Assembly (NCBI RefSeq): GCF_003751265.1
Contig: NZ_RJKN01000001.1
Location: 434,001 to 498,000, forward strand
Source: Pseudokineococcus lusitanus
GTDB lineage: Bacteria; Actinomycetota; Actinomycetes; Actinomycetales; Quadrisphaeraceae
DNA: 64,000 nt
Reading direction: 5' to 3'
The notes under the pieces were generated by a model. That model saw nothing but the letters and a program-made list of their open reading frames with translations, was not told where the DNA came from and searched no databases. Shown here piece after piece: positions 45,854 through 54,213 of this stretch. How positions within the stretch are numbered: position 1 is the first letter of the stretch; the number at the start of each line of letters is the position of its first letter. The translations under genes were made by a program, and so were the position numbers.

Positions 45854-47098
45854 CTACCAGCCCAGCAGGCGGCGCACGACGCCGTCGGCGAGGAGCCGGC
45901 CGCGGTCGGTGAGGACCACGCGGGACGGCGGCGCGCCGTCGAGGCCCGGCGCGACGAGGCCCTCGGCCACGACCTCGGGCAGGCGCGGGAGCCCGTCGGG
46001 GGGCAGGGCCGCGACGTCGAGGCCCTCGGCCAGGCGGACGCCGAGCAGGACGCGCTCGACCTCGCGGGCGTCGTCGTCGAGGACCTCCCGCGCGTGGGCG
46101 GGCGAGCGACCGGCGAGGAGGCGGGCGCTGTAGGCGCCGGGGTGCTTGACGTTCCACCAGCGGACGCCGCCGACGTGGCTGTGGGCGCCCGGGCCGACGC
46201 CCCACCAGTCGTCGCCGCGCCAGTACGAGACGTTGTGGCGGCAGCGGGCCTCCGGACGGGCCGCCCAGTTGCTCACCTCGTACCAGGACATGCCCGCGGC
46301 GGTGAGGGCGGCGTCGGCCACCTCGTACTTGGCGGCGAGGTCGTCGGGGTCCGGGAGCGTCAGCTCCCCGCGCCGCACCTGCCCCGCCATGCGCGTGCCC
46401 GCCTCGACGACGAGGGCGTACGCGGAGACGTGGTCGGGGGCGCAGGCGAGCGCCGCGTCGAGGCTCGCGCGCCAGTCGTCGTCCGACTCCCCCGGCGTCC
46501 CGTAGATGAGGTCGAGGCTCACCTGCAGGCCGGCGTCCCGGGCCCAGCGGACGACGTCGGGCACCCGTGCCGGGTCGTGGGTGCGGTCGAGCGTCGCCAG
46601 GACGTGGGGCACGGCCGACTGCATCCCGAACGACACGCGCGTGAAGCCGCCCGCCGCCAGCTCGGCCAGCGAGGCGGGGGTGACCGAGTCGGGGTTGGCC
46701 TCGGTCGTCACCTCGGCGCCGTCGGCCAGGCCGTGGGTGCGGCGGACGACGTCGAGCAGGCCGACGAGGTCGGCGGCGGGCAGCAGCGTCGGCGTGCCGC
46801 CGCCGACGAAGACGGTGCCCACCTCCCGCGGCGGCAGGCCCGCGGCGGCGAGCACCCGGCCGGACATCTCGACCTCGCGGGCGGCGACGGCGGCGTAGCC
46901 GGCCCGCGACGACCCGCTCCCGGCGCCGCCGAGCTCCTCGGCCGTGTACGTCGTGAAGTCGCAGTAGCCGCAGCGCACCCGGCAGAAGGGCACGTGGAGG
47001 TACATCGCGAGCGCCCGGTCGGCCGCCCCCACCGCGGCGGACGCCGGGAGGGCGCCGTCCTCCGGGACGGGCTCGCCGTCGGGCAGGGCAGGGCTCAC
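45854..47098 (-). CDS. hemW: Radical SAM protein HemW (haem chaperone, formerly annotated HemN)
   Basis: Predicted 414 residues. Radical SAM motif C39-x3-C43-x2-C46 (CRVRCGYC), GGGTPTLL and NPDS binding S-adenosylmethionine, and CRHNVSYW near residue 285. Start GTG 47096-47098 lies in a 22-base stretch identical to the dus start region. Usually clustered with lepA and hrcA in actinobacteria, as here. Confidence 0.93.
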   Translation of the reverse strand: MSPALPDGEPVPEDGALPASAAVGAADRALAMYLHVPFCRVRCGYCDFTTYTAEELGGAGSGSSRAGYAAVAAREVEMSGRVLAAAGLPPREVGTVFVGGGTPTLLPAADLVGLLDVVRRTHGLADGAEVTTEANPDSVTPASLAELAAGGFTRVSFGMQSAVPHVLATLDRTHDPARVPDVVRWARDAGLQVSLDLIYGTPGESDDDWRASLDAALACAPDHVSAYALVVEAGTRMAGQVRRGELTLPDPDDLAAKYEVADAALTAAGMSWYEVSNWAARPEARCRHNVSYWRGDDWWGVGPGAHSHVGGVRWWNVKHPGAYSARLLAGRSPAHAREVLDDDAREVERVLLGVRLAEGLDVAALPPDGLPRLPEVVAEGLVAPGLDGAPPSRVVLTDRGRLLADGVVRRLLGW

Positions 47099-47146
47099 GC
47101 CCCCATGGTCCCCCGCCGCGGACCCTCCCCCGCACCACCCCCGAGG

Positions 47147-47211
47147 ACCGCGACATGTGGCCATGACGCGCCCCGCGTCGGCCCCCGCACCGCGACGTGC
47201 GGCCGTGACGC
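47147..47211. repeat. Two 23-bp direct repeats, 42 bp apart
   Basis: ACCGCGACATGTGGCCATGA at 47147 and ACCGCGACGTGCGGCCGTGA at 47189 agree at 20 of 23 positions over the full unit. A weak third copy begins at 47225. They sit in the divergent gap between hemW and the FAD oxidoreductase. Confidence 0.6.
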
Positions 47212-47281
47212 CGCCGGCGCCCGCACCGCGGGCCGCGGCCGCGTCCGGCCGGGAGCGCGGGCAGCGGGCCAGGATGTCGCC

Positions 47282-48895
47282 GTGGACGCGGAGGCAGCAG
47301 CCGGGCGGTACGACGTCGTCGTCGTGGGCGGCGGGCACAACGGGCTCACGGCGGCCGCGTACTGCGCCCGCGCCGGCCTGTCCGTGCTCGTCCTCGAACG
47401 GGCGGCCGGCGTGGGCGGGGCGGCGGTCTCCGCCGAGGTCTTCCCCGGGACGGGCGCGCGGCTGTCGCGCTACTCCTACCTCGTGAGCCTCCTGCCGGCG
47501 CGGGTGGTGCGGGAGCTGGGGCTCGACGTCCGGCTCGTCCGGCGACGCTGGTCGAGCTGGACGCCGGACCCCGACGACCCCGCCCGCGGGCTGCTCGTCG
47601 ACGGCGGGGACGCCGCCGCGACCCGGGCCTCGCTGGTGGCCGTCGGCGGCACCGCGGACGCCGACGGCTGGGAGACCTTCTCGCGCAGCACCGCCACGCT
47701 CGCGCGCGGGCTGTGGCCGACCCTCGTCGAGCCGCTGCGGACGCGCGCCGAGGCCCGGGCTCTCGTCGGGGACGACGCCGTCTGGGACGCGCTGGTCGAG
47801 CAGCCGCTGGGGGCGGCCCTCGCCGCGGCGGTCCCCGGCGACCTCGCCCGCGGCGTGCTGGCGACCGACGGCCTCATCGGCGTCTCGCGCCCGCTCGACG
47901 ACGAGACGCTCGAGGTCAACCGCTGCTTCCTCCTCCACGTCGTCGGCGGCGGCACCGGCCACTGGGACGTCCCGGTCGGCGGCATGGGCGCCGTCTCGGG
48001 CGCGCTCGAGCGCGCCGCCCGCACCGCGGGAGCGCGGCTCGTCACCGGCGCCGAGGTCACCGCCGTGACGCCCGACGGCGAGGTGACCGCCGTCGTCGGC
48101 GGCGAGGAGGGGACCGCCACCGCCCGGTGGGTGCTGTCCGGCGTCGCGCCGTCGGTGCTCGAGGGCCTGCTCGCGGCCGGCGGGGCGGACGCGCCCGCCG
48201 CGCCCGTCGTCCGGCCGGAGGGCGCGCAGGTCAAGACGAACCTGCTCGTGCGCCGGCTGCCGCGTCTCCTCGACGCCGGCGTGGCGACCGGGGCGGCGTT
48301 CGGCGGGACCTTCCACGTCCACGAGACGGCGAGCCGGCTCGACGCCGCCTTCGCCGAGGCCGCCGGCGGACGACTGCCGTCGCCGCAGCCGTGCGAGGTC
48401 TACTGCCACACGCTGGCCGACCGCAGCATCCTGCCGCCGGACCTCGACGCCGAGGGCGCGCACACGATGACGGTCTTCGGGCTGCACGTGCCGGACGCCC
48501 TCGTGCCCGCCGACGGGCCGGAGCACGACGCCGTCCGGGACCGCCTGCAGGAGAACGTCCTGCAGGCGCTCGGTTCCGTCCTCGCCGAGCCGGTCGAGGA
48601 CCTCCTCCTGCGCGACGCCGACGGCCGGCCGTGCGTCGAGACGCGGACGACCAAGGACCTCGAGCGCTCCCTCGGCCTGCCCGGCGGCCACATCTTCCAC
48701 GGGCCGCTCGCGTGGCCCTTCGTCGAGGACGACGACCCCCTGGGGACGCCCGCCGAGCGCTGGGGCGTGGCGACACGGCACCCACGGGTGCTGCTGGCGG
48801 GCTCGGGCGCGCGCCGCGGCGGGGGCGTCAGCGGGCTGGGCGGCCACGGCGCGGCCATGGCCGTGCTGGAGGCCGAGGGCCTGCCGCGCCCCTGA
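47282..48895 (+). CDS. FAD-dependent oxidoreductase, phytoene-dehydrogenase-like
   Basis: Predicted 537 residues. N-terminal dinucleotide-binding VVVVGGGHNGLTAAAYCARAG, followed by RAAGVGGAAVS, and a C-terminal FAD-binding GLGGHGAAMAVLEA. Close to the PYROXD2/CrtI superfamily. Substrate unknown; carotenoid context is absent. GTG 47282 follows CAGGA. Alternative: an amine or ketone desaturase. Confidence 0.88.
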   Translation: MDAEAAAGRYDVVVVGGGHNGLTAAAYCARAGLSVLVLERAAGVGGAAVSAEVFPGTGARLSRYSYLVSLLPARVVRELGLDVRLVRRRWSSWTPDPDDPARGLLVDGGDAAATRASLVAVGGTADADGWETFSRSTATLARGLWPTLVEPLRTRAEARALVGDDAVWDALVEQPLGAALAAAVPGDLARGVLATDGLIGVSRPLDDETLEVNRCFLLHVVGGGTGHWDVPVGGMGAVSGALERAARTAGARLVTGAEVTAVTPDGEVTAVVGGEEGTATARWVLSGVAPSVLEGLLAAGGADAPAAPVVRPEGAQVKTNLLVRRLPRLLDAGVATGAAFGGTFHVHETASRLDAAFAEAAGGRLPSPQPCEVYCHTLADRSILPPDLDAEGAHTMTVFGLHVPDALVPADGPEHDAVRDRLQENVLQALGSVLAEPVEDLLLRDADGRPCVETRTTKDLERSLGLPGGHIFHGPLAWPFVEDDDPLGTPAERWGVATRHPRVLLAGSGARRGGGVSGLGGHGAAMAVLEAEGLPRP

Positions 48896-48900
48896 CCGTC

Positions 48901-49160
48901 AGATCGGCGCCCATCTGCCGCCGTCCTCCCCCCAGGACGGCACATCGGCGCCCATCTGACGCCACCCACCCGTAGGACGGCACTTCGGCGCCCTCCTGCC
49001 GCCGCCCACCCCCAGGACGGCACATCGGCGCCCGTCTTACGCCACCCACCCGTAGGACGGCACTTCGGCGCCCTCGTGCCGCCGCCCACCCCCCAGGACG
49101 GCACATCGGCGCCCATCTGCCGCCGTCCTCCCCCCAGGACGGCACATCGGCGCCCTCCTG
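48901..49160. repeat. 40-41 bp tandem array III: seven copies with GGCGCC core
   Basis: GGCGCC cores at 48906, 48947, 48987, 49027, 49067, 49108 and 49149 (spacings 41, 40, 40, 40, 41, 41). Unit consensus GGACGGCACWTCGGCGCCC then a variable C-rich half. Copy 1 is AGATCGGCGCCCATCT, a near-palindrome. Some spacers form a GCCGTCCT/AGGACGGC hairpin. Fills the 305-bp gap between the FAD oxidoreductase and MOSC genes. Alternating ATCGG/TTCGG copies suggest an 80-bp higher-order unit. Confidence 0.85.
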
Positions 49161-49200
49161 CCGCCGTCCGTCCCCGGCGCCCGGGGTCGGGAGCGGGGCG

Positions 49201-49866
49201 TCAGGCGCGGGCGAGCGCCCGGTCGACGTACCGCAGGAGCGCCTCGGCCACGTCGAGCTCGCCGGCGTCGTGCAGGTCCCGCAGCACGCGCGCCCGCTCC
49301 GGCGTCGGGTCGGTGAAGAAGGCCGACGTCGTCACGCCGTGGCCGGGCCGGGAGAGGACCTCGACGGCGTCGCCCGCCGCGACCGGTCCCGGGACGAGGA
49401 CCCGCAGGTAGGCGCCGGGGCGGCCGTGCTCGGCGAAGCGTCGGACCCAGCGCTGCTCGTCGAGGTGCCGGGCGAAGGTCATGCAGGGCGTCCGGGCCAT
49501 CGTCACCTCGACCTCGAGGCGGTCGCCGACGCGCCAGCGCTCCCCCACCTCGGCGCCGTCGACGTCGACGCCCGCGGTGCGGAGGTTCTCGCCGAAGAGG
49601 CCGGGCACGACGTCGCGCTCGAGGACGCCGGCCCAGTGGTCGGCCTCCTCCTGCGCGTAGGCGTAGAGCGCCTTGTCGGGACCGCCGTGGTCGACCCGGT
49701 CGGCCTGGACGTCGCCGCGCAGCCCCACGGGCCCGGCGTCGACGGCCCCCTCGACGGGCCGCTTGTCGATGCCGGTGACGTCGCCCCGGTCGCCGTCCGG
49801 CTGCAGCCGGTGCACCCGGCAGACCGCCAGGACACGACCGGCCGAGGGCTCGCGCGTGGGCTGCAC
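49201..49866 (-). CDS. MOSC domain protein (YiiM-like)
   Basis: Predicted 221 residues. MOSC signature: DVQADRVDHGGPDKALYAYAQEEADHW and GLFGENLRTAGV, and the conserved Cys in MARTPCMTF. Related to MOSC modules that handle sulfur from cofactors; stand-alone bacterial copies mostly of unknown role. GTG 49864-49866 has no strong ribosome-binding site, so the N-terminus is uncertain. Confidence 0.85.
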   Translation of the reverse strand: MQPTREPSAGRVLAVCRVHRLQPDGDRGDVTGIDKRPVEGAVDAGPVGLRGDVQADRVDHGGPDKALYAYAQEEADHWAGVLERDVVPGLFGENLRTAGVDVDGAEVGERWRVGDRLEVEVTMARTPCMTFARHLDEQRWVRRFAEHGRPGAYLRVLVPGPVAAGDAVEVLSRPGHGVTTSAFFTDPTPERARVLRDLHDAGELDVAEALLRYVDRALARA

Positions 49867-49946
49867 GGGGGCAGTGAAGCAGGCCGGCCGGGCACGGCGT
49901 CGGCGGCGCGGCTCAAGCGCCCCGTGCCCGCTGCCGATGCAGGGCC

Positions 49947-50123
49947 GTGACCACCCCCGGCTCCCGCGGCCTCGACGCGATCATCGCCACCCTCCCCCGG
50001 CAGCGCGCCGCGCACGACGCCCCCGACGCGCAGGAGCGGCACGCGCACGTCCAGGACGCCGCCGCGGCGCTGTCCTGGCGGGCGGTCGACCACCGCCGGG
50101 TCCCGCAGCCCCGCCACCGCTGA
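49947..50123 (+). CDS. Small hypothetical protein
   Basis: Predicted 58 residues, GTG 49947 after CAGGG, ending TGA 50121-50123. Basic and helical (LPRQRAAHDAPDAQERHAHVQ). Lies between divergent MOSC and convergent lepA genes. Could be a chance frame. Confidence 0.35.
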   Translation: MTTPGSRGLDAIIATLPRQRAAHDAPDAQERHAHVQDAAAALSWRAVDHRRVPQPRHR

Positions 50124-50141
50124 CGGCGGGCGTCGCGGCCG

Positions 50142-51998
50142 CTACTTCTTGGCGGCGTCCTTGGGGGCGTCCGCGTCCGAGGACAGCGCCGCGATGAAGG
50201 CCTCCTGGGGCACCTCGACGCGGCCGACCATCTTCATCCGCTTCTTGCCCTCCTTCTGCTTCTCCAGCAGCTTCCGCTTGCGCGTGATGTCGCCGCCGTA
50301 GCACTTGGAGAGGACGTCCTTGCGGATCGCGCGCACCGTCTCGCGGGCGATGACGCGGGCGCCGATGGCCGCCTGCACGGGCACCTCGAACTGCTGGCGC
50401 GGGATGAGCTTCTGCAGCCGCCCCGCCATCATGAGGCCGTAGGGGTACGCCTTGTCCTTGTGGACGATGGCGCTGAAGGCGTCGACCTTCTCGCCCTGCA
50501 GGAGCACGTCCACCTTGACGAGGTCGGCCGCCTGGTCGCCCGTGGGCTCGTAGTCCAACGACGCGTAGCCGCGCGTCCTCGACTTCAGCTGGTCGAAGAA
50601 GTCGAAGACGATCTCCGCGAGCGGCAGCGTGTAGCGCAGCTCGACGCGCTCGGGCGACAGGTAGTCCATGCCCTGGAGCTCGCCGCGCCGGCTCTGGCAC
50701 AGCTCCATGACGGCGCCGATGAAGTCGCTGGGCGCGAGGACGGTCGCCTTGACGACGGGCTCGCGCACCTCCTTGACCTTGCCCTCGGGGAACTCGCTGG
50801 GGTTGGTCACCGTGACGACGTCGCCGTCGTCCATCCGCACCTCGTAGACGACGCTCGGGGCGGTGGCGATGAGGTCGAGGTCGAACTCGCGCTCCAGCCG
50901 CTCGCGGACGATCTCGAGGTGCAGGAGGCCGAGGAAGCCGACGCGGAAGCCGAAGCCCAGGGCCACCGACGTCTCCGGCTCGTACTGCAGCGCGGCGTCG
51001 TTGAGCTTGAGCCGGTCCAGGGCGTCGCGGAGCACGGGGTACTCGGAGCCGTCGATGGGGAAGAGCCCCGAGAAGACCATGGGCTTGGGGTCGCGGTAGC
51101 CGCCGAGGTCCTGCGTGGCCGGCCGCTGCGCGCCCGTCACCGTGTCGCCGACGCGGGACTGCCGGACGTCCTTCACGCCGGTGATGAGGTAGCCGACCTC
51201 GCCGACGCCGAGCCCCTTGCTGGGCGCCGGCTCGGGCGAGCTGACGCCGATCTCGAGGAGCTCGTGCGTCGCCTTCGTCGACATCATGGCGATCTTCTGC
51301 CGCGGCTCGAGGCGGCCGTCGACGACGCGGACGTAGGTGACGACGCCGCGGTAGGTGTCGTAGACCGAGTCGAAGATCATCGCGCGGGCGGGGGCGTCGG
51401 GGTCGCCCACCGGCGCGGGGACGCGCGCGACGATGCGGTCGAGCAGCTCGCTGACCCCCTCGCCGGTCTTGCCGGACACGCGCAGGACGTCGGCGGGGTC
51501 GCAGCCCACGAGGCCCGCGAGCTCCTCGGCGTACTTCTCGGGCTGCGCGGCGGGCAGGTCGATCTTGTTGAGGACGGGGACGATCTCGAGGTCGCCCTCC
51601 ATCGCCAGGTAGAGGTTGGCGAGGGTCTGCGCCTCGATGCCCTGCGAGGCGTCGACGAGGAGCACCGCCCCCTCGCACGCGGCGAGCGACCGGGAGACCT
51701 CGTAGGTGAAGTCGACGTGCCCCGGCGTGTCGATCATGTTGAGGGCGTGCTGGACGCCGTCGACCGCCCACGGCATGCGCACGGCCTGGCTCTTGATGGT
51801 GATGCCGCGCTCGCGCTCGATGTCCATGCGGTCGAGGTACTGCGCGCGCATCGCCCGCTGGTCGACGACGCCCGTGATCTGCAGCATCCGGTCGGCGAGC
51901 GTCGACTTGCCGTGGTCGATGTGGGCGATGATCGAGAAGTTGCGCAGCTGCGCCGGCGCCGTCGAGGCGGGCTGCAGGTCCGCGGGACCGGCGCTCAC
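50142..51998 (-). CDS. lepA: Elongation factor 4 (LepA)
   Basis: Predicted 618 residues. Translational GTPase: G1 AHIDHGKST (25-33), DTPGH, NKID. The LepA-specific C-terminal domain ends with [23 protein letters not shown]. Back-translocates stalled ribosomes. GTG 51996-51998. Near hemW as usual. Confidence 0.97.
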   Translation of the reverse strand: MSAGPADLQPASTAPAQLRNFSIIAHIDHGKSTLADRMLQITGVVDQRAMRAQYLDRMDIERERGITIKSQAVRMPWAVDGVQHALNMIDTPGHVDFTYEVSRSLAACEGAVLLVDASQGIEAQTLANLYLAMEGDLEIVPVLNKIDLPAAQPEKYAEELAGLVGCDPADVLRVSGKTGEGVSELLDRIVARVPAPVGDPDAPARAMIFDSVYDTYRGVVTYVRVVDGRLEPRQKIAMMSTKATHELLEIGVSSPEPAPSKGLGVGEVGYLITGVKDVRQSRVGDTVTGAQRPATQDLGGYRDPKPMVFSGLFPIDGSEYPVLRDALDRLKLNDAALQYEPETSVALGFGFRVGFLGLLHLEIVRERLEREFDLDLIATAPSVVYEVRMDDGDVVTVTNPSEFPEGKVKEVREPVVKATVLAPSDFIGAVMELCQSRRGELQGMDYLSPERVELRYTLPLAEIVFDFFDQLKSRTRGYASLDYEPTGDQAADLVKVDVLLQGEKVDAFSAIVHKDKAYPYGLMMAGRLQKLIPRQQFEVPVQAAIGARVIARETVRAIRKDVLSKCYGGDITRKRKLLEKQKEGKKRMKMVGRVEVPQEAFIAALSSDADAPKDAAKK

Positions 51999-52368
51999 GG
52001 GCAGGTTCCCTCCGTCAGGTCGGTCGGGCGGGGTGCGTCGCGCCGGGGAGGCCGGTCACGTCCGACCGCCCATGGTGTCACGCGCCGCCCCGCCGTCCGG
52101 CCGCGCCGCCGTGACCGGCCGGGGGCCCGACCGGGGCACGCCCGCGCGGCGGCGAGACGCGCGCGGGGGCGCTGCTAGTCTTGGTGGCTGCGTCCGCGGT
52201 GAGCGATCCCCGCGGCCGGCGCACCGGGCGACCGGTGCACCGCGGCCGGGGCCCCGCCCCAGGCCGGGGCCGTCCCGCCAGACCCGGACGCCTCACGAGC
52301 ACCGCACGAAGCACCACCGCACGGCACCGAGCACGCACCCGCACGCGACCTTCCTGGAGCAACCACCC
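51999..52368. promoter_or_regulatory. lepA-rpsT divergent region with long structured rpsT leader
   Basis: 370 bases. A -10 TAGTCT at 52176-52181 would start an rpsT leader of about 180 bases, with hairpins such as GCACCGG-GCGA-CCGGTGC (near 52221). S20 often regulates its own translation through the leader. I see no open frame with protein-like content. Confidence 0.5.
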
Positions 52369-52629
52369 GTGGCGAACATCAAGAGCCAGATCAAGCGCAT
52401 CGCGACCAACGAGAAGGCGCGCCTGCGCAACAAGGCCGTCAAGTCCGAGCTCAAGACGGTCGTCCGCCAGTTCCGCGAGGCCGCGGAGGCCGGGGACCGC
52501 GACAAGACGCAGGCCGCCCTCCAGCACGCCTCGCGCCGCCTCGACAAGGCCGTCACCAAGGGCGTCATCCACAAGAACCAGGCCGCGAACCGCAAGGCCA
52601 GCATGGCCAAGCGCGCCGCGGCGGTCTGA
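52369..52629 (+). CDS. rpsT: 30S ribosomal protein S20
   Basis: Predicted 86 residues, [21 protein letters not shown] start and KASMAKRAA end, characteristic helical bundle of S20. Start GTG 52369, TGGAG upstream. Long leader. Followed by a strong hairpin. Confidence 0.97.
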   Translation: MANIKSQIKRIATNEKARLRNKAVKSELKTVVRQFREAAEAGDRDKTQAALQHASRRLDKAVTKGVIHKNQAANRKASMAKRAAAV

Positions 52630-52673
52630 GGCCGACGCCTCCCCCGGCCCCCGGGCCGGGACACGCACGACGA

Positions 52674-52707
52674 GAAGGGCACGACCTCCGCGGAGGTCGT
52701 GCCCTTC
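52674..52707. terminator. 34-bp palindrome between rpsT and the YciI-like gene
   Basis: Perfect inverted repeat with CCGCGG centre, arms of 17 bp (GAAGGGCACGACCTCCG). Located between two convergent stops, so likely bidirectional. Confidence 0.85.
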
Positions 52708-52751
52708 GTCGTCCGTGCGGACGGTCGGCGTGCGGCGGCCGCCGGCGGCGC

Positions 52752-53024
52752 TCACCCGCCGACGACGACGTCCCACTCCCGGACGGACAGCACCTCGACG
52801 ACGTCGTCGCGGCGGAACGGGTCCTCCTCGAGCATCGTGCGCACCTCGGCCTCGTCCTCGGCGCGGTAGACGAGGCACGCGCCCGAGCGGTCCGCCCACG
52901 GGCCCGACAGGACGAGCCGCCCCGCGGCGTGCAGCCCCTGCAGGTACGCGCGGTGCTCGGCGCGCGAGGCGGCGACGACGTCCGGCTCGGCGGTGTAGCG
53001 GATCTCGGCGACGAAGTGGGTCAC
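52752..53024 (-). CDS. YciI-like protein
   Basis: Predicted 90 residues. HFVAEIRYTAEPDVVAASRAEHRAYLQGL and LSGPWADRSGACLVYRAEDEAEVRTML with DPF are the YCII-domain landmarks. Small dimeric ferredoxin-like fold; role unknown, sometimes a hydrolase or binder. GTG 53022-53024 follows GGAGGACC. Confidence 0.85.
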   Translation of the reverse strand: MTHFVAEIRYTAEPDVVAASRAEHRAYLQGLHAAGRLVLSGPWADRSGACLVYRAEDEAEVRTMLEEDPFRRDDVVEVLSVREWDVVVGG

Positions 53025-53109
53025 GGGGTCCTCCGGGGTGCGGGGTCGGCCGGTCGGCGGGTGGGTCGGGACGCGGCGCGCCGCCACGGGCGGCCGGCGG
53101 CCGAGGGTG

Positions 53110-54168
53110 TCACGGCTCGCGGCTGCCGCAGAGCGCGAGGACGGCGCGCTCCAGCGCGTAGACCGGGTCGCGACCACCGCCCTTGACGTCGGCGTCGGTC
53201 GCCGCGAGGGCCACGAGGCCGGCGCCCAGCGCCGTCGCGCTCCAGCCGCGCAGCTCGCGCCGGCGCATGCCGACCATCCAGGGCTGCATGCCGAGGGCAC
53301 GCGCGACCTCCTCGTCGCGCCCGCGCGACCCGGCGACGAGCGCCATCTGCCGCAGCCGCATGGCGAGGGCCGCGACGACGAGGACGGGCTCCACCCCGGT
53401 GGCCAGGGCCTGGCGCAGCATGGCGAGCGCCTCCGCGGCGCTGCCCGTGACGACGGCGTCAGCCACCCGGAAGCTCGTGGCCTCCACCCGGCCCCCGTGG
53501 TAGCGCTGCACGTCCTCGGGCTCGACGGTGCCGCTGGTGTCGGCGACGAGCTGGGCGCAGGCGGCGGCCAGCTCGCGCAGGTCCGAGCCGACGGCGTCGA
53601 CGAGGGCACGGGCCGCCGGGGCGGAGATGCGGCGGCGCGCCGTCTCGAGCTCGGCCCCGACGAAGGCGATCTTCTCGGCGTCCTTCTTCAGCGGGGGGCA
53701 GTCGACCGACAGGGCGCCGGGGACGGCACGCGCGGCGTCGAGCACCTTCTTGCGCTGCCCGCCGCCGTGGCGCAGGACGAGGACCACCTCGTCGTCGGGC
53801 TGGGACGCGAGCGCGGCGAGGTGCGCCACGACGTCCTTCTCGACGGCCTCCGCGGCCGCCTCGACGCCCGTGACGACGACGACCCGCGGCTCGTCGAAGA
53901 GCGACGGGCTGACGGCCGTCTGGAGCCGCCCCGCCTCGTCGGCGACGGCGTCGACGGTGACGACCTCCACGGACGGGTCGTCGAGCCGGCGCAGGGCCAC
54001 GACGCGGGCGACGGCCCGCTCGGCCAGCAGCTGCTCGGCGCCGGTGACGACGACGACGGGCGCGACCCGGGCCTCGGACCAGGCGACGGTCCTGACGGCG
54101 CCCTTGGCCTTGCTGCCGCCGGCACGCGAGCCCGCCCGCGCCCCGGTCCCCGTCCTCTGCGCCGCCAC
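53110..54168 (-). CDS. holA: DNA polymerase III delta subunit
   Basis: Predicted 352 residues. Clamp-loader delta of the AAA-like family: VVVVTGAEQLLAERAV, and C-terminal collar helices (AMLRQALATGVEPVLVVAALAMRLRQM). N-terminus has a basic 25-residue extension. GTG 54166-54168 is the listed start; later ones are possible. Confidence 0.92.
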   Translation of the reverse strand: MAAQRTGTGARAGSRAGGSKAKGAVRTVAWSEARVAPVVVVTGAEQLLAERAVARVVALRRLDDPSVEVVTVDAVADEAGRLQTAVSPSLFDEPRVVVVTGVEAAAEAVEKDVVAHLAALASQPDDEVVLVLRHGGGQRKKVLDAARAVPGALSVDCPPLKKDAEKIAFVGAELETARRRISAPAARALVDAVGSDLRELAAACAQLVADTSGTVEPEDVQRYHGGRVEATSFRVADAVVTGSAAEALAMLRQALATGVEPVLVVAALAMRLRQMALVAGSRGRDEEVARALGMQPWMVGMRRRELRGWSATALGAGLVALAATDADVKGGGRDPVYALERAVLALCGSREP

Positions 54169-54213
54169 GCGGGCAGCGTGCCACGCGCCACCGACGGCGC
54201 CGCGCGCCCGTCC

